A stretch of DNA of 64,000 nt from Pseudomonas flexibilis (GCF_000802425.1 NZ_JRUD01000024.1:147375-211374); one strand, 5' to 3'. Shown: positions 37,162 through 49,751, counted from the first letter of the stretch. The notes: generated by a model not told the origin, from the sequence alone. Numbers and translations: made by a program.

Positions 37162-39000
37162 ATGCCCGATTACCGCTCGAAAACCTCCACCCACGGCCGC
37201 AACATGGCCGGCGCCCGCGCCCTGTGGCGCGCCACCGGGATGAAGGACGAAGACTTCAAGAAGCCGATCATCGCCATCGCCAACTCCTTCACCCAGTTCG
37301 TGCCCGGCCACGTGCACCTGAAGGACCTGGGCCAGCTGGTCGCCCGCGAGATCGAGAAGGCCGGCGGCGTGGCCAAGGAATTCAACACCATTGCCGTGGA
37401 CGACGGCATCGCCATGGGCCACGACGGCATGCTGTATTCGCTGCCCAGCCGCGAAATCATCGCCGACTCCGTGGAATACATGGTCAACGCCCACTGCGCC
37501 GACGCGCTGGTGTGCATCTCCAACTGCGACAAGATCACCCCCGGCATGCTGATGGCCGCCCTGCGCCTGAACATTCCGGTGGTGTTTGTCTCCGGCGGCC
37601 CGATGGAAGCCGGCAAGACCAAGCTGTCCGCCCACGGCCTGGACCTGGTGGACGCCATGGTGGTCGCCGCCGACAGCTCCTGCTCCGACGAGAAGGTCGC
37701 CGAGTACGAGCGCAGCGCCTGCCCCACCTGCGGCAGTTGCTCGGGCATGTTCACCGCCAACTCCATGAACTGCCTGGCCGAAGCCCTGGGCCTGGCCCTG
37801 CCGGGCAACGGCTCCACCCTGGCCACCCACGCCGACCGCGAGCAGCTGTTCCTGCGCGCCGGCCGCCTGATCGTCGAGCTGTGCCAGCGCTACTACGGCG
37901 AGGGCGACGAATCGGCCCTGCCGCGCTCGATCGCCAACTTCAAGGCCTTCGAGAACGCCATGACCCTGGACATCGCCATGGGCGGTTCCACCAACACCAT
38001 CCTGCACCTGCTGGCCGCCGCCCAGGAGGCGGATGTAGCGTTCGACCTGCGCGACATCGACCGTCTGTCCCGCCGTGTGCCGCAGCTGTGCAAGGTGGCG
38101 CCGAACATCCAGAAGTACCACATGGAAGACGTGCACCGCGCCGGCGGCATCTTCTCCATCCTCGGCGAGCTGGCCCGTGGCGGCCTGCTGCACACCCACG
38201 TGCCGACCGTGCACAGCAAGACCATGGCCGAGGGCATCGCCCAGTGGGACATCACCCAGACCAGTGACCCGGCCGTGCACGAGTTCTTCAAGGCCGGTCC
38301 GGCCGGCATCCCGACCCAGACCGCGTTCAGCCAGAACACCCGCTGGCCGAGCCTCGACCTGGACCGCGCCGAAGGCTGCATCCGCTCCGTGGCGCACGCC
38401 TATTCCACCGAAGGTGGCCTGGCCGTGCTGTACGGCAACATCGCCCTGGACGGCTGCGTGGTGAAAACCGCCGGCGTGGACGAATCCATCCACGTGTTCG
38501 AAGGCACCGCCAAGGTGTTCGAAAGCCAGGATGCCGCCGTGAAGGGCATCCTCGGCGACGAAGTGAAGGCCGGCGACGTGGTGATCATCCGCTACGAAGG
38601 CCCGAAGGGCGGCCCGGGCATGCAGGAAATGCTCTACCCGACCAGCTACCTGAAATCCAAGGGCCTGGGCAAGGACTGCGCCCTGCTCACCGACGGCCGC
38701 TTCTCCGGCGGCACCTCGGGCCTGTCCATCGGCCACGCCTCGCCGGAAGCCGCGTCCGGCGGCGCCATCGGCCTGATTAAGGACGGCGACAAGATCCTCA
38801 TCGACATCCCGCAGCGCAGCATCAACCTGCTGGTGTCCGATGACGAGCTGGCTGCCCGCCGCGCCGAGCAGGACAAGAAGGGCTGGAAGCCCGCCCAGCC
38901 GCGTGCCCGCAAGGTATCCACCGCCCTCAAGGCCTATGCCCTGCTGGCCACCAGCGCCGACAAGGGCGCGGTGCGCAACAAGGCCATGCTGGAAGGCTGA
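37162..39000 (+). CDS. ilvD: Dihydroxy-acid dehydratase IlvD
   Basis: This 612-residue iron-sulfur enzyme of branched-chain amino acid and CoA synthesis dehydrates 2,3-dihydroxy-isovalerate and its homologue. Cluster ligands are in [12 protein letters not shown] and [19 protein letters not shown]. Other family motifs are [21 protein letters not shown] and [19 protein letters not shown]. The ATG at 37162 gives [21 protein letters not shown], the standard start. The upstream gap of 244 bases contains a weak TAGAAT at 36961 and no gene. A terminator follows. Confidence 0.97.
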   Translation: MPDYRSKTSTHGRNMAGARALWRATGMKDEDFKKPIIAIANSFTQFVPGHVHLKDLGQLVAREIEKAGGVAKEFNTIAVDDGIAMGHDGMLYSLPSREIIADSVEYMVNAHCADALVCISNCDKITPGMLMAALRLNIPVVFVSGGPMEAGKTKLSAHGLDLVDAMVVAADSSCSDEKVAEYERSACPTCGSCSGMFTANSMNCLAEALGLALPGNGSTLATHADREQLFLRAGRLIVELCQRYYGEGDESALPRSIANFKAFENAMTLDIAMGGSTNTILHLLAAAQEADVAFDLRDIDRLSRRVPQLCKVAPNIQKYHMEDVHRAGGIFSILGELARGGLLHTHVPTVHSKTMAEGIAQWDITQTSDPAVHEFFKAGPAGIPTQTAFSQNTRWPSLDLDRAEGCIRSVAHAYSTEGGLAVLYGNIALDGCVVKTAGVDESIHVFEGTAKVFESQDAAVKGILGDEVKAGDVVIIRYEGPKGGPGMQEMLYPTSYLKSKGLGKDCALLTDGRFSGGTSGLSIGHASPEAASGGAIGLIKDGDKILIDIPQRSINLLVSDDELAARRAEQDKKGWKPAQPRARKVSTALKAYALLATSADKGAVRNKAMLEG

Positions 39001-39017
39001 TCGCCCCGCGTGAATCA

Positions 39018-39052
39018 ACGAGCCCGGCCCATGATGCCGGGCTCGTCGTTTA
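39018..39052 (+). terminator. Terminator after ilvD
   Basis: ACGAGCCCGGC pairs with GCCGGGCTCGT around a 7-base loop, followed by the short T-containing tract CGTTT. It starts 18 bases after the ilvD stop. Confidence 0.75.
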
Positions 39053-39104
39053 GACCTACCCCAACCCTTGTCCCTGCCATGGTTTCCAGAGGATGCAACC
39101 GCGC

Positions 39105-42100
39105 ATGAAGGCCTCGCCCGTTGATTTCAGTGCTCTGCCGTATGCCCTGCAGACTATGCTGTTCGTCCTGGCGCCTTCTGTGCCGGGTCAGACCAAGACA
39201 GCCCTGATCAGGCAGTTGCGCGCCCTGGATATTCGCGTCACGGGCACGCGCCTGGTGGACAGCGGCAACTTCGAGGAACTGGCCCATGAGTTGCAGGCCA
39301 CCGGCTGGATAACCCGCGAGCAGCACAACAGGCAGTCGTTGCTCTGCCTGGCGCCCCAGCAGCGGCATCTGGTGTTCCTGCACCTGCTTGAGTCGCCGGA
39401 TCGTTTCAGGGTCCTCGCCTCGCACCTGGATCAGTTGGGCGAACTCGACCCCTGGGTAAGGCCCGGCCGAGGCCGGCTCTTGCAGGAGACCTGGCTGGCC
39501 ATCGCCGCCGATGATGGCGAGTACCTGGAACAGGCCCTTGATCGACTTAATGAGTTCGTGCCGCTTCCGTCCCTTCTGCCGCAGCACCCGCTGGAGCACA
39601 TGCTTCACGACGAGGCGGGGCGCATCCTGTTCGAGCGCCTGTCGCTGCCGGTTCGCCAATTGCTGTTGGCGGATCACCTGCTGACGACTTCCCTGCTTTC
39701 GGCGCCGGCCGGACCGAGCTATCCACTGGCGCGGCAGGCCCTGCAACAGCACACCTCGCCGATGCTTGCCCTGCAGGTGCTGCTCCAGGCTTTGTGGCGC
39801 GGTGACCGCCAGGCCATCACCGATCTGGCGCAAGACAGCCAGGGATTGATGCCGCGCGTCGTCAGCCTGTTCGCCGACGGGCAACTGAGCGAGATGCTCG
39901 GCGTTCTCCGCGCCTGGATCGCCGAGACGCGCAAACAAAGCAAGAAGCGCAAGATTGAGCTGCCCTCGACCCTCAATGCGTTCTACTGCCTGGCACTGAT
40001 CGGCGAAAACGATCCGGCCCAGTATCCGGCGCTCAGGCAGGCGCTGCAGGTGGGTGAAAAACACGGCTACGGGATGGCCTATGGCCCGCTGCTGGGCGTT
40101 CTCGATCGGCTGCAAGGCATGCGCCAGGTGCGGCGGGTGGTTCTCCCCCGCCTGTCCCCGGGCCTGGATGGCCTGATGCTGGGGTTGGCGCTGTACTGGC
40201 TGGATGAGCCGGACGCCGGGCAGGAGGCCTGGAAAACCACCCTGCAACAGCACGCCCGGCAGTTGGAACAGAACGGCTACCACTGGCTGGCGGGCGAATT
40301 CGATGCCTTGATCAGCAGGCAATTCGGGGGCGCGGCTCCGCAAGGTACCGGTGACGCCACGCCCCTGGTGGATCTGTTCCAGCGCCAGGAGCGCTGGCAA
40401 CTGGCGCTCAACGCCCTGAGCAAAATTCGCGCTTCGAACGCCGCGCCCGTCCAAGCGGCCAGCAAGAGTTCGCGCCTGGCCTGGCTGATCGGCATGGATC
40501 GTTACATGGGCCCGCACCTGGAGCCTCGCGAGCAGAAGCTCGGCGCCAAGGGGCAGTGGAGCAAGGGGCGTCCAATCGCCCTCAAGCGCTTGCTCGAAGA
40601 CGGCGACAGCCTGGACTTTCTCTGCGACCAGGATCGCCAGGCCAGTCGGCTGATCCAGGTGGAGAGTTACTACGGCGGCAAGGAATACGTCCTGCCCGCC
40701 GCCGCCGCTCTGCAACGCCTGGTCGGCCACCCGGCGCTGTTCTGGAGCGATGCCCCGGATGTGCGCGTCGATGTCAGCCTCGGCGAGCCCGGCTTGCGCC
40801 TGCAGGCGGAAGATGACCGGATCACCCTCACGCTGCAGCCCCGGGGCATTGGCAACGGCGAGCTGTGGCTGGAAAAGGAAACCCCCACCCGGCTGAAGAT
40901 CTACCCCGTCACCAAGGAGCTGCGACAGATCGCGGAAATTCTCGGTGAGGGCCTGAGCGTGCCGCGGACGGCCAAGGCGCAACTGGTCGAGGCCGTCGCC
41001 GGCATCGCCCCTTTGCTGCCGATTCATTCGGACCTTCCCGAGCTGGCCGGGCATGTCGAACAGATCCCCGCCGACGAACGCCTCTACGCGCACCTGCTGC
41101 CTCTGGCCGAAGGCCTGCGCCTGCAACTGCTGCTGCGCCCGCTGCCCGAGGGCGGCTGGCTGCGCCCCGGCCAGGGCAGCCAGCGGCTGCTTGGCGAGCG
41201 TGACGGCAAAGCCGTGCAGGTGAGCCGTGACCTGCGGGCCGAACAGCGCCGCCTCAAACAGGTGCTCGACGCCTGCCCGAGCCTGGCCGAAGCCGACCAC
41301 GACGGCCAGGAGTGGCAACTGCAACACCCCCAGCATGCGCTGCAGCTACTGAGCGAATTGCAGACCATCGACGAGCAACTGTTGCAGTGCGTCTGGCCCG
41401 AAGGCGAGCGCATGCGCATCAAGGGCAACCGCGATATCCGGCAGCTCAGGCTGGGCCTCAAACAGCAGGGCGACTGGTTTCAGCTACAGGGCGGCATCAC
41501 CCTGGACGACGGCACGGTGCTACAACTGCGCCAGTTGCTGGAACTGCTGCAAGCCAGCCCCGGACGCTTCATCAAGCTCGGCGACAACGACTGGCTGGCC
41601 ATTGGCAACAGCCTGCGCAGGCGCCTCGACGAACTCGCCCACCTGGCCGAGCGCATCAACGACGATGGCTTGCGCCTGAGCCCGCTGAGCACACCGCTGC
41701 TTGCCGAGCTGGCCGATGAGGCCGGCGAGTTCAAGGCCGGCGCGCAGTGGCGGGCACAATTGCAGCGCCTGCGCTCGCTGCGTGACTACCAGCCGGAGCC
41801 GCCCGGGACCCTGCAGGCCGAGCTGCGCGACTACCAGCAGGACGGTTTCACCTGGCTGGCGCGCCTGGCGCACTGGGGGGTGGGTGCCTGCCTGGCCGAC
41901 GACATGGGCCTGGGCAAGACCGTGCAGACCCTGGCGCTGCTGCTGTTACGCGCCAGCGAAGGCCCGCAACTGGTCGTGGCGCCGACCTCGGTGGCGCTCA
42001 ACTGGCTTAACGAGGCGCGTCGTTTCGCGCCGACCCTGAACCTGCGCAACTATCACCAGCAGCGCAGCCTCGAGGGTCTTGGCCCCCGCGACCTGCTGAT

Positions 42101-43178
42101 CGCCAGCTATGGGCTGTTGCAGCAGGACGCCGAGGCCTTCGCCGCCGTGCCGTGGACCACCTTGGTGCTCGACGAAGCCCAGGCCATCAAGAATGCCCAG
42201 ACCAAGCGTTCCCAGGCGGCCATGGCCCTGCGGGCGGGTTTTCGCATCGCCGTCACCGGCACGCCGCTGGAGAATCACCTGGGTGAGCTGTGGAACCTGT
42301 TCCGCTTCCTCAACCCTGGCCTTCTCGGCAGCCAGGAGAGTTTCACCCGGCGCTTCGCCAATCCCATCGAGGGCGGCGACGCCGGTGCGCGCCGCGCGCT
42401 GAAACAGTTGATCCAGCCCTTCATCCTGCGTCGCCTGAAGAGCCAGGTCCTGGACGAATTACCAGCACGCACCGAGATCACCTATCGCGTGCCGTTGTCC
42501 GACGCCGAGACCCACCAGTACGAGGCGCTGCGTCAGCAGGCGCTGGAAAACCTCGACATCGCCGGGGGAGACGGCCAGCGCCCGCTGCGGGTGCTGGCGG
42601 AAATCACCCGGCTGCGGCGTTTCTGCTGTCATCCCTCGCTGGTGCTGCCCGGCTCGCCCCTGGCCGGCGCAAAGCTGCTGGCGTTCCAGCGGATACTCGG
42701 GGAACTGCTGGAGAACCGCCACAAGGCGCTGGTGTTCAGCCAGTTTGTCGATCACCTGGCCATCGTCCGGCGCTGGCTCGAACAGCAGGGTATCGCCTAC
42801 CAGTATCTTGACGGCTCCACACCGGGAAAGGCCCGCCAGGCGGCTGTCGACGCCTTCCAGTCGGGCAGCGGCGAAGTGTTCCTGATCAGCCTCAAGGCCG
42901 GCGGCAGCGGACTCAACCTGACCGCCGCCGACTATGTCATCCACCTCGATCCCTGGTGGAACCCGGCGGTGGAGGATCAGGCCAGCGACCGGGCCCACCG
43001 CATTGGCCAGCAACGGCCGGTAACCGTGTACCGGCTGGTGGCCGAGAACACCATTGAGGAGCGCATCGTCAGTCTGCACGCCCGCAAGCGTGATCTCGCC
43101 GACAGCCTGCTCGAAGGCGGCGAGCAGAGCGGCAAGCTGGACGCCGATGCGTTGTTGGCGCTGCTGCGGGGCGATTGA
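39105..43178 (+). CDS. Large SNF2-family helicase-like ATPase
   Basis: This ~1357-residue protein has about 900 N-terminal residues of Leu/Gln-rich helical sequence without recognised domains, then a full SNF2 motor. Motif I is DDMGLGKT (about residue 932), motif II is LVLDEAQAIKN (DEAQ form), motif III is VTGTPLENHLGELW, and motif VI is QASDRAHRIGQQRPV. Such bacterial SNF2 proteins remodel protein-DNA or RNA polymerase complexes (HepA/RapA-like), but this one lacks RapA-specific domains I can see. The start is ambiguous between ATG 39093 (ribosome site too close) and 39105. It stands alone between ilvD and ferredoxin, which are closer together in PAO1 (recalled), and its 5' third looks less GC-rich than its neighbours. 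Confidence 0.9.
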   Translation: MKASPVDFSALPYALQTMLFVLAPSVPGQTKTALIRQLRALDIRVTGTRLVDSGNFEELAHELQATGWITREQHNRQSLLCLAPQQRHLVFLHLLESPDRFRVLASHLDQLGELDPWVRPGRGRLLQETWLAIAADDGEYLEQALDRLNEFVPLPSLLPQHPLEHMLHDEAGRILFERLSLPVRQLLLADHLLTTSLLSAPAGPSYPLARQALQQHTSPMLALQVLLQALWRGDRQAITDLAQDSQGLMPRVVSLFADGQLSEMLGVLRAWIAETRKQSKKRKIELPSTLNAFYCLALIGENDPAQYPALRQALQVGEKHGYGMAYGPLLGVLDRLQGMRQVRRVVLPRLSPGLDGLMLGLALYWLDEPDAGQEAWKTTLQQHARQLEQNGYHWLAGEFDALISRQFGGAAPQGTGDATPLVDLFQRQERWQLALNALSKIRASNAAPVQAASKSSRLAWLIGMDRYMGPHLEPREQKLGAKGQWSKGRPIALKRLLEDGDSLDFLCDQDRQASRLIQVESYYGGKEYVLPAAAALQRLVGHPALFWSDAPDVRVDVSLGEPGLRLQAEDDRITLTLQPRGIGNGELWLEKETPTRLKIYPVTKELRQIAEILGEGLSVPRTAKAQLVEAVAGIAPLLPIHSDLPELAGHVEQIPADERLYAHLLPLAEGLRLQLLLRPLPEGGWLRPGQGSQRLLGERDGKAVQVSRDLRAEQRRLKQVLDACPSLAEADHDGQEWQLQHPQHALQLLSELQTIDEQLLQCVWPEGERMRIKGNRDIRQLRLGLKQQGDWFQLQGGITLDDGTVLQLRQLLELLQASPGRFIKLGDNDWLAIGNSLRRRLDELAHLAERINDDGLRLSPLSTPLLAELADEAGEFKAGAQWRAQLQRLRSLRDYQPEPPGTLQAELRDYQQDGFTWLARLAHWGVGACLADDMGLGKTVQTLALLLLRASEGPQLVVAPTSVALNWLNEARRFAPTLNLRNYHQQRSLEGLGPRDLLIASYGLLQQDAEAFAAVPWTTLVLDEAQAIKNAQTKRSQAAMALRAGFRIAVTGTPLENHLGELWNLFRFLNPGLLGSQESFTRRFANPIEGGDAGARRALKQLIQPFILRRLKSQVLDELPARTEITYRVPLSDAETHQYEALRQQALENLDIAGGDGQRPLRVLAEITRLRRFCCHPSLVLPGSPLAGAKLLAFQRILGELLENRHKALVFSQFVDHLAIVRRWLEQQGIAYQYLDGSTPGKARQAAVDAFQSGSGEVFLISLKAGGSGLNLTAADYVIHLDPWWNPAVEDQASDRAHRIGQQRPVTVYRLVAENTIEERIVSLHARKRDLADSLLEGGEQSGKLDADALLALLRGD

Positions 43179-43203
43179 GTACGGCGCGTCGGCGCCGGGC
43201 CAA

Positions 43204-43235
43204 CAAAAAAGCCCGCTATCAGGCGGGCTTTGGTG
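43204..43235. terminator. Bidirectional terminator between the SNF2 gene and ferredoxin
   Basis: AAAGCCCGC and GCGGGCTTT form a perfect stem with loop TATCAG, preceded by an A-run and followed by TTT. It serves the convergent ends of the helicase gene (plus) and ferredoxin (minus). Confidence 0.85.
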
Positions 43236-43248
43236 TCCCGGGCCGGGC

Positions 43249-45835
<2,587 letters not shown>

Positions 45836-45872
45836 GGCAGAGGCGCCCTCGTGTTCTTGTTATGGCCGGGAT

Positions 45873-46418
45873 TCAGACGGTCGGCGGGCCGGGGTAGCCG
45901 CAACGCGCCCAGGATTCCGGGCGCGCGTACCAGGCCATCATCACCAACTGCAGCAGCGAGGCATGACCCATGCGCAGCAACGCCAGCGAACTGTTTTCCC
46001 AGCGGGCGAGAAAGTTGCGGACCGCCTCGGGGCTGGCCGTTTCCCAGCCGCCCCAGATGCCGGTCAGCGGCCCCCGGGTGACCGGCAGTGCCAGCACGTC
46101 AAGCATCTGTCGGGTGAGCTTGAGCATTTCCGGCGACAGGTGGGCGAGCTGATGATCCAGCCCCTGAACGGTGGCGGCCGAGGCGTCCGCCAGGCGGGGC
46201 AGCTCCACGGCGCCTTCCAGCATCACCGGCACCAGGGCGGCGAGGACCGGCAGGTCGGCGGGGCGCAGCGCCTGGTAGCCCTCGGCAGGTGCGCTGGCGA
46301 AACGATCCACCAGCGCGACGGTGACGCCGGCGGTGGCCAGCACGGCGCCGCCGAGCAGGCCGATCTTGAGCAGGCTGCGGCGGCCGATGACAGGTGCGGT
46401 CAGGGTGGTCATCGTCAA
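45873..46418 (-). CDS. Tat-exported small subunit for the GMC oxidoreductase
   Basis: This 181-residue protein has a twin-arginine signal (GRRSLLKIGLLGGAVLATAGVTVAL, shown as RRSLLK plus hydrophobic core). The rest is helical (LPVLAALVPVMLEGAVEL, MLKLTRQMLDVLALP), like the small subunit (subunit 3 type) of membrane-bound gluconate and related flavoprotein dehydrogenases. Its place directly before a GMC oxidoreductase supports a chaperone/export role for that flavoprotein. An alternative start is the Met at residue 3. Family assignment is by layout and signal, not strong sequence motifs. Confidence 0.75.
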   Translation of the reverse strand: MTMTTLTAPVIGRRSLLKIGLLGGAVLATAGVTVALVDRFASAPAEGYQALRPADLPVLAALVPVMLEGAVELPRLADASAATVQGLDHQLAHLSPEMLKLTRQMLDVLALPVTRGPLTGIWGGWETASPEAVRNFLARWENSSLALLRMGHASLLQLVMMAWYARPESWARCGYPGPPTV

Positions 46419-46427
46419 TCCTCCGGC

Positions 46428-47861
46428 TCAGCGGATGAATAGCCGGTAGACCAGCTTCTGCAGCAGCTTGCCGTACGGCGGGTAGATCAGCTGGGCGGCG
46501 TTGAAGCGTTGCTTGCTGAACACCGTGCGCGCGGTGCTGAAGGTCAGGAAGCCCTCGCGGCCATGGTAGTGGCCCATGCCGGAGGCGCCGACGCCGCCGA
46601 ATGGCGCGTCGTCCTGGGCCACGTGCAACAGGGTGTCGTTGAGGCACACGCCACCCGAGCGGGTGTTCTCCAGTACGCGCTGCTGCTCGGCCTTGTCGTA
46701 GCCGAAGTAGTAGAGCGCCAGCGGGCGCGGTCGGTCGTTGATGTAGTCCAGCGCCTGGTCGAGGCTGCGGTAGGGCAGCACCGGCAGCAGCGGGCCGAAG
46801 ATCTCCTCCTGCATCACCTGCATGTCATCGCGGGTGTCAAGCAGCAGGCAGTGCGGCAGGCGGCGGGCCTGGTGCTCGGCGAACAGCGGCACGCGACGGG
46901 CCCCCTGGGCTTCGGCGTCGCTCAGGTAGCCCTCCAGGCGGCGCAGCTGGCGCTCATTGATGATCGAGGTGTAGTCGGGGTTGTCCGCCAGGCGCGGGAA
47001 AAACCGCTGCACTGCTTCGCGGTAGCAGGTAACGAACTCCTCCACCCGCGATTCGGGCACCAGCACATAGTCGGGCGCGATGCAGGTCTGCCCGGCGTTC
47101 AGGGTCTTGCCCCAGGCGATGCGCTCGGCGGCGTGCTTCATCGGCACGTCAGTGGAGACGATTGCTGGCGACTTGCCGCCCAGCTCCAGGGTCACCGGGG
47201 TGAGGTTCTCCGCGGCGGCGCGCATCACGTGCTTGCCGACGCTGGTGGCGCCGGTGAACAGCAGGTGGTCGAACGGCAGCCTGGAGAAGGCGACGCCGAC
47301 ATCTACCTCGCCGGTGACCACCGCCACCAGGTCCTCGGGGAAGATGCGCGCCAGCAGCTCCTTGAGCACTTGGGAGAAGACCGGAGTGGACTCGCTCATC
47401 TTGATCATCACCCGGTTGCCGGCGGCCAGCGCGCCGGTGAGCGGGCCGATGGCCAGGAACAGCGGGTAGTTCCACGGCACGATGACGCCGACCACGCCCA
47501 GCGGCTGGTAGAGCACCCGGGTGGCGGCCGGCTGGAACGGCAGCCCGACACTGCGTTTGGACGGCTTCATCCAGCCCTTGAGGTGCTTGCTGGCGTAATG
47601 GATGCCCAGCACGCTGGGCATGATCTCCGCCATGCGGGTTTCATCGGCGCTGCGGTTGCCGAAGTCCTGGCTGATGGCGGCGATGATTGCTTCCTGCTCG
47701 TCCACGAGCAGCCGGCGCAGGGCGTTGAGCCAGGCGCGGCGCTGTTCGGCGCTGGGGTTGGGATCGGCGAGGAAGGCGCTGCGCTGGCGAGCCAGCAGAC
47801 CCTCCAGCGAGGCTTGGGTCGAGGCAGCGGCGTCCGCGGCAAAGGCCAGATCGGCAGGCAT
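46428..47861 (-). CDS. Aldehyde dehydrogenase (coniferyl-aldehyde type)
   Basis: This 477-residue NAD(P)-dependent aldehyde dehydrogenase has the catalytic Glu in VTLELGGKSPAIV and the nucleophile Cys in LNAGQTCIAPDYVLV, with cofactor motif FTGATSVGKHVM. Length and the C-terminal membrane-like stretch (FNAAQLIYPPYGKLLQKLVYRLFI) resemble class 3/coniferyl-aldehyde dehydrogenases. It is the first gene of the operon with the Tat protein and GMC oxidoreductase, and divergent from a tetR gene with a palindrome in between. Confidence 0.93.
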   Translation of the reverse strand: MPADLAFAADAAASTQASLEGLLARQRSAFLADPNPSAEQRRAWLNALRRLLVDEQEAIIAAISQDFGNRSADETRMAEIMPSVLGIHYASKHLKGWMKPSKRSVGLPFQPAATRVLYQPLGVVGVIVPWNYPLFLAIGPLTGALAAGNRVMIKMSESTPVFSQVLKELLARIFPEDLVAVVTGEVDVGVAFSRLPFDHLLFTGATSVGKHVMRAAAENLTPVTLELGGKSPAIVSTDVPMKHAAERIAWGKTLNAGQTCIAPDYVLVPESRVEEFVTCYREAVQRFFPRLADNPDYTSIINERQLRRLEGYLSDAEAQGARRVPLFAEHQARRLPHCLLLDTRDDMQVMQEEIFGPLLPVLPYRSLDQALDYINDRPRPLALYYFGYDKAEQQRVLENTRSGGVCLNDTLLHVAQDDAPFGGVGASGMGHYHGREGFLTFSTARTVFSKQRFNAAQLIYPPYGKLLQKLVYRLFIR

Positions 47862-47912
47862 GGCACGTCTCCTTGTTATGTGGCGGCCGGCAGGCGCGCC
47901 TGTGTATGCCTG

Positions 47913-47934
47913 GTTTAGAGTAAATGCTCTAGAC
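47913..47934. promoter_or_regulatory. Palindromic operator candidate between aldehyde dehydrogenase and tetR
   Basis: Arms GTTTAGAG (47913-47920) and CTCTAGAC (47927-47934) are inverted around TAAATG, with 7 of 8 positions matching. It lies 52 bases before the aldehyde dehydrogenase start, inside an AT-rich island of the divergent gap with the TetR-type gene. A TetR-family dimer site is inferred. Confidence 0.6.
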
Positions 47935-48070
47935 TGTCAATTCAGCATGCCAAGCCCTGTGATGGATCACAGCCCAACGAAAAGCTGGCCGTCGGCGTTC
48001 GGCTGCCGTTCGCAACCCGACGAGTGCGGACGGTGTAACGTAGCCCGACCGCTTTGCTACCGAGTCCGCC

Positions 48071-48712
48071 ATGTCACCAGCCCTCAGTACCCGCGAGCGC
48101 ATCGTCCAGGCCAGCCTGGAGCTGTTCAACAGCCAGGGCGAGCGCAGCGTTACCACCAATCACATCGCCGCCCACCTCGGCATTTCGCCGGGCAATCTGT
48201 ATTACCACTACCGCAACAAGCAGGCGATCATCGCCGAGCTGTTCGCCGTCTATGAGCAGGAGGTGCGGACCTTCCTGCATGTGCCCGCCGGGCGCGGGCT
48301 GACCCTGGACGACAAGGCTGGCTACCTGCAGGCGCTGCTGGATGCCATGTGGCGCTACCGCTTCCTGCACCGCGACCTGGAACACCTGCTGGACAGTGAC
48401 GCGCAGCTGGCCGAGCGCTACCGGACGTTCGCCGCGCAGAGCCTGGAACACGCCCGGCACGTCTATCAGGGCTTCGTCGATGCCGGCATCCTGTGCATGA
48501 CCGCGCGCCAAGTGGACGCGCTTGCCCTCAACGCCTGGATTCTGTCGACGTCCTGGGTGCGTTACCTGTGCACCACGGCGTCGGCGGCCAGCCTGGATGA
48601 AGCCGAGCTGCGGCGCGGGCTCTATCAGCTGCTTGCCCTGGAAGAAGGCTACCTGAGCGACGGGTTCCGCGAGGCGGTACAGGCGTACATGGAGCGGCTG
48701 CTGGACGCCTGA
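48071..48712 (+). CDS. TetR family transcriptional regulator
   Basis: This 213-residue repressor-type protein has an N-terminal helix-turn-helix (residues ~8-55: TRERIVQASLELFNSQGE, then TTNHIAAHLGISPGNLYYHYRNK) followed by a helical ligand domain. It diverges from the aldehyde dehydrogenase operon, so it probably controls that operon and itself through the palindrome at 47913-47934. PAO1 has a TetR gene at this position (PA0367, recalled). The ligand is unknown; an aldehyde, alcohol or acyl-CoA would fit the context. Confidence 0.92.
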   Translation: MSPALSTRERIVQASLELFNSQGERSVTTNHIAAHLGISPGNLYYHYRNKQAIIAELFAVYEQEVRTFLHVPAGRGLTLDDKAGYLQALLDAMWRYRFLHRDLEHLLDSDAQLAERYRTFAAQSLEHARHVYQGFVDAGILCMTARQVDALALNAWILSTSWVRYLCTTASAASLDEAELRRGLYQLLALEEGYLSDGFREAVQAYMERLLDA

Positions 48713-48719
48713 GCAGGGT

Positions 48720-49751
48720 TCAGGCAGGTCGCTCGCTGGCGCTGGGCAGGCGTTCGGGTGCCTGCGCGCGCCCATGCACTTCGCCCAGCCAGGCGGGAAT
48801 GCGCCGCTCCAGGTAGTAGTCGGGCTGGCGGGGCGTGCCTTCGATGAAACCGACATGCCCGCCCTGGCGGCTGAGCTCAAAGCGTGTGGTGAGGGACAGC
48901 TCACCGGCCTCCGGCAGGCTGTGGCGAAACACGAAAGGATCGTCCTCCGCCTGGATCAGCAGCGTGGGCACGCGAATACCGCCCAGGTAGTAACGGCTGG
49001 AGGCACGGCGGTAGTAGTCGGCGGCGTCGGCGAAGCCATGCAGCGGCGCGGTCACCCGGCCGTCGAAGTCCCAGAAGGTGCGCAGCTGCGTGAGGGGTCC
49101 GAGTGCCTCCAGACACCGCAGATGTTCCTGCAGGCCCTGTTCGCGGAAGTGTTGCTGCTTGGTCTGCACATAGGCACGCATGGCCTGCATGAAGTGGCGC
49201 TGGTACACGCGTGAGAAGCCCAGGGCGATGCGGTCCGCGCACTGGTCGAGGCGGTATGGCACCGACACCGCCACCGCGCCTTGCAGTGGGCAGTCGCTGC
49301 CGCTTTCGCCCAGGTACTTGAGCAACACGTTGCCGCCCAACGAATAGCCGGCCGCGTAAAGCGGAGCCAGCGGCCGTTGCGCGCGCAGGTGGGCGACAAC
49401 CTCGGCCAGGTCGTCACTGGCGCCGGAGTGATAGGCGCGCGGCAGGCTGTTCGGCTCGCCGGAACAGCCCCGCCAGTTCAGTGCGACGCTCGCCCAGCCT
49501 TGCTCCGCCAGGCGCTGCTGCAAGCCGAGCACATACAGCGAGGACGACGACCCGGTCAGTCCGTGCAGCACCAGCACCAACGGTGCCCGGGCATCGTGGG
49601 GGCCGTGCCAGTCCAGATCGAGGAAGTCGCCATCCGCCAGCCACAGCCGCTCGCGCTGGCGCGCCAGTTGCGGTGGTGTACGAAAGAACGGCGACCAGAG
49701 GGTCTGCAGATGCGGGCCAGGTAGCCACCAGGCGGGACGGAACGGGTGCAT
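48720..49751 (-). CDS. Alpha/beta hydrolase (YheT-like)
   Basis: This 343-residue hydrolase of the YheT/ABHD1-3 group has oxyanion/core motif LVLVLHGLTGSSSS, nucleophile in AAGYSLGGNVLLKYLGE, acid IQAEDDPFV, and His in LSRQGGHVGFIEG, so the Ser-Asp-His triad is complete. An esterase or phospholipase role is likely; the substrate is not known. The ATG at 49751 gives MHPFRPAWWLPGPHLQT, the typical start. It converges with tetR. Confidence 0.9.
   Translation of the reverse strand: MHPFRPAWWLPGPHLQTLWSPFFRTPPQLARQRERLWLADGDFLDLDWHGPHDARAPLVLVLHGLTGSSSSLYVLGLQQRLAEQGWASVALNWRGCSGEPNSLPRAYHSGASDDLAEVVAHLRAQRPLAPLYAAGYSLGGNVLLKYLGESGSDCPLQGAVAVSVPYRLDQCADRIALGFSRVYQRHFMQAMRAYVQTKQQHFREQGLQEHLRCLEALGPLTQLRTFWDFDGRVTAPLHGFADAADYYRRASSRYYLGGIRVPTLLIQAEDDPFVFRHSLPEAGELSLTTRFELSRQGGHVGFIEGTPRQPDYYLERRIPAWLGEVHGRAQAPERLPSASERPA

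Noticed and set aside
36940..39018. Minus-strand frame antisense to ilvD
   Set aside because: Shadow of ilvD; Gly/His/Ala-rich composition typical of antisense frames in GC-rich DNA.
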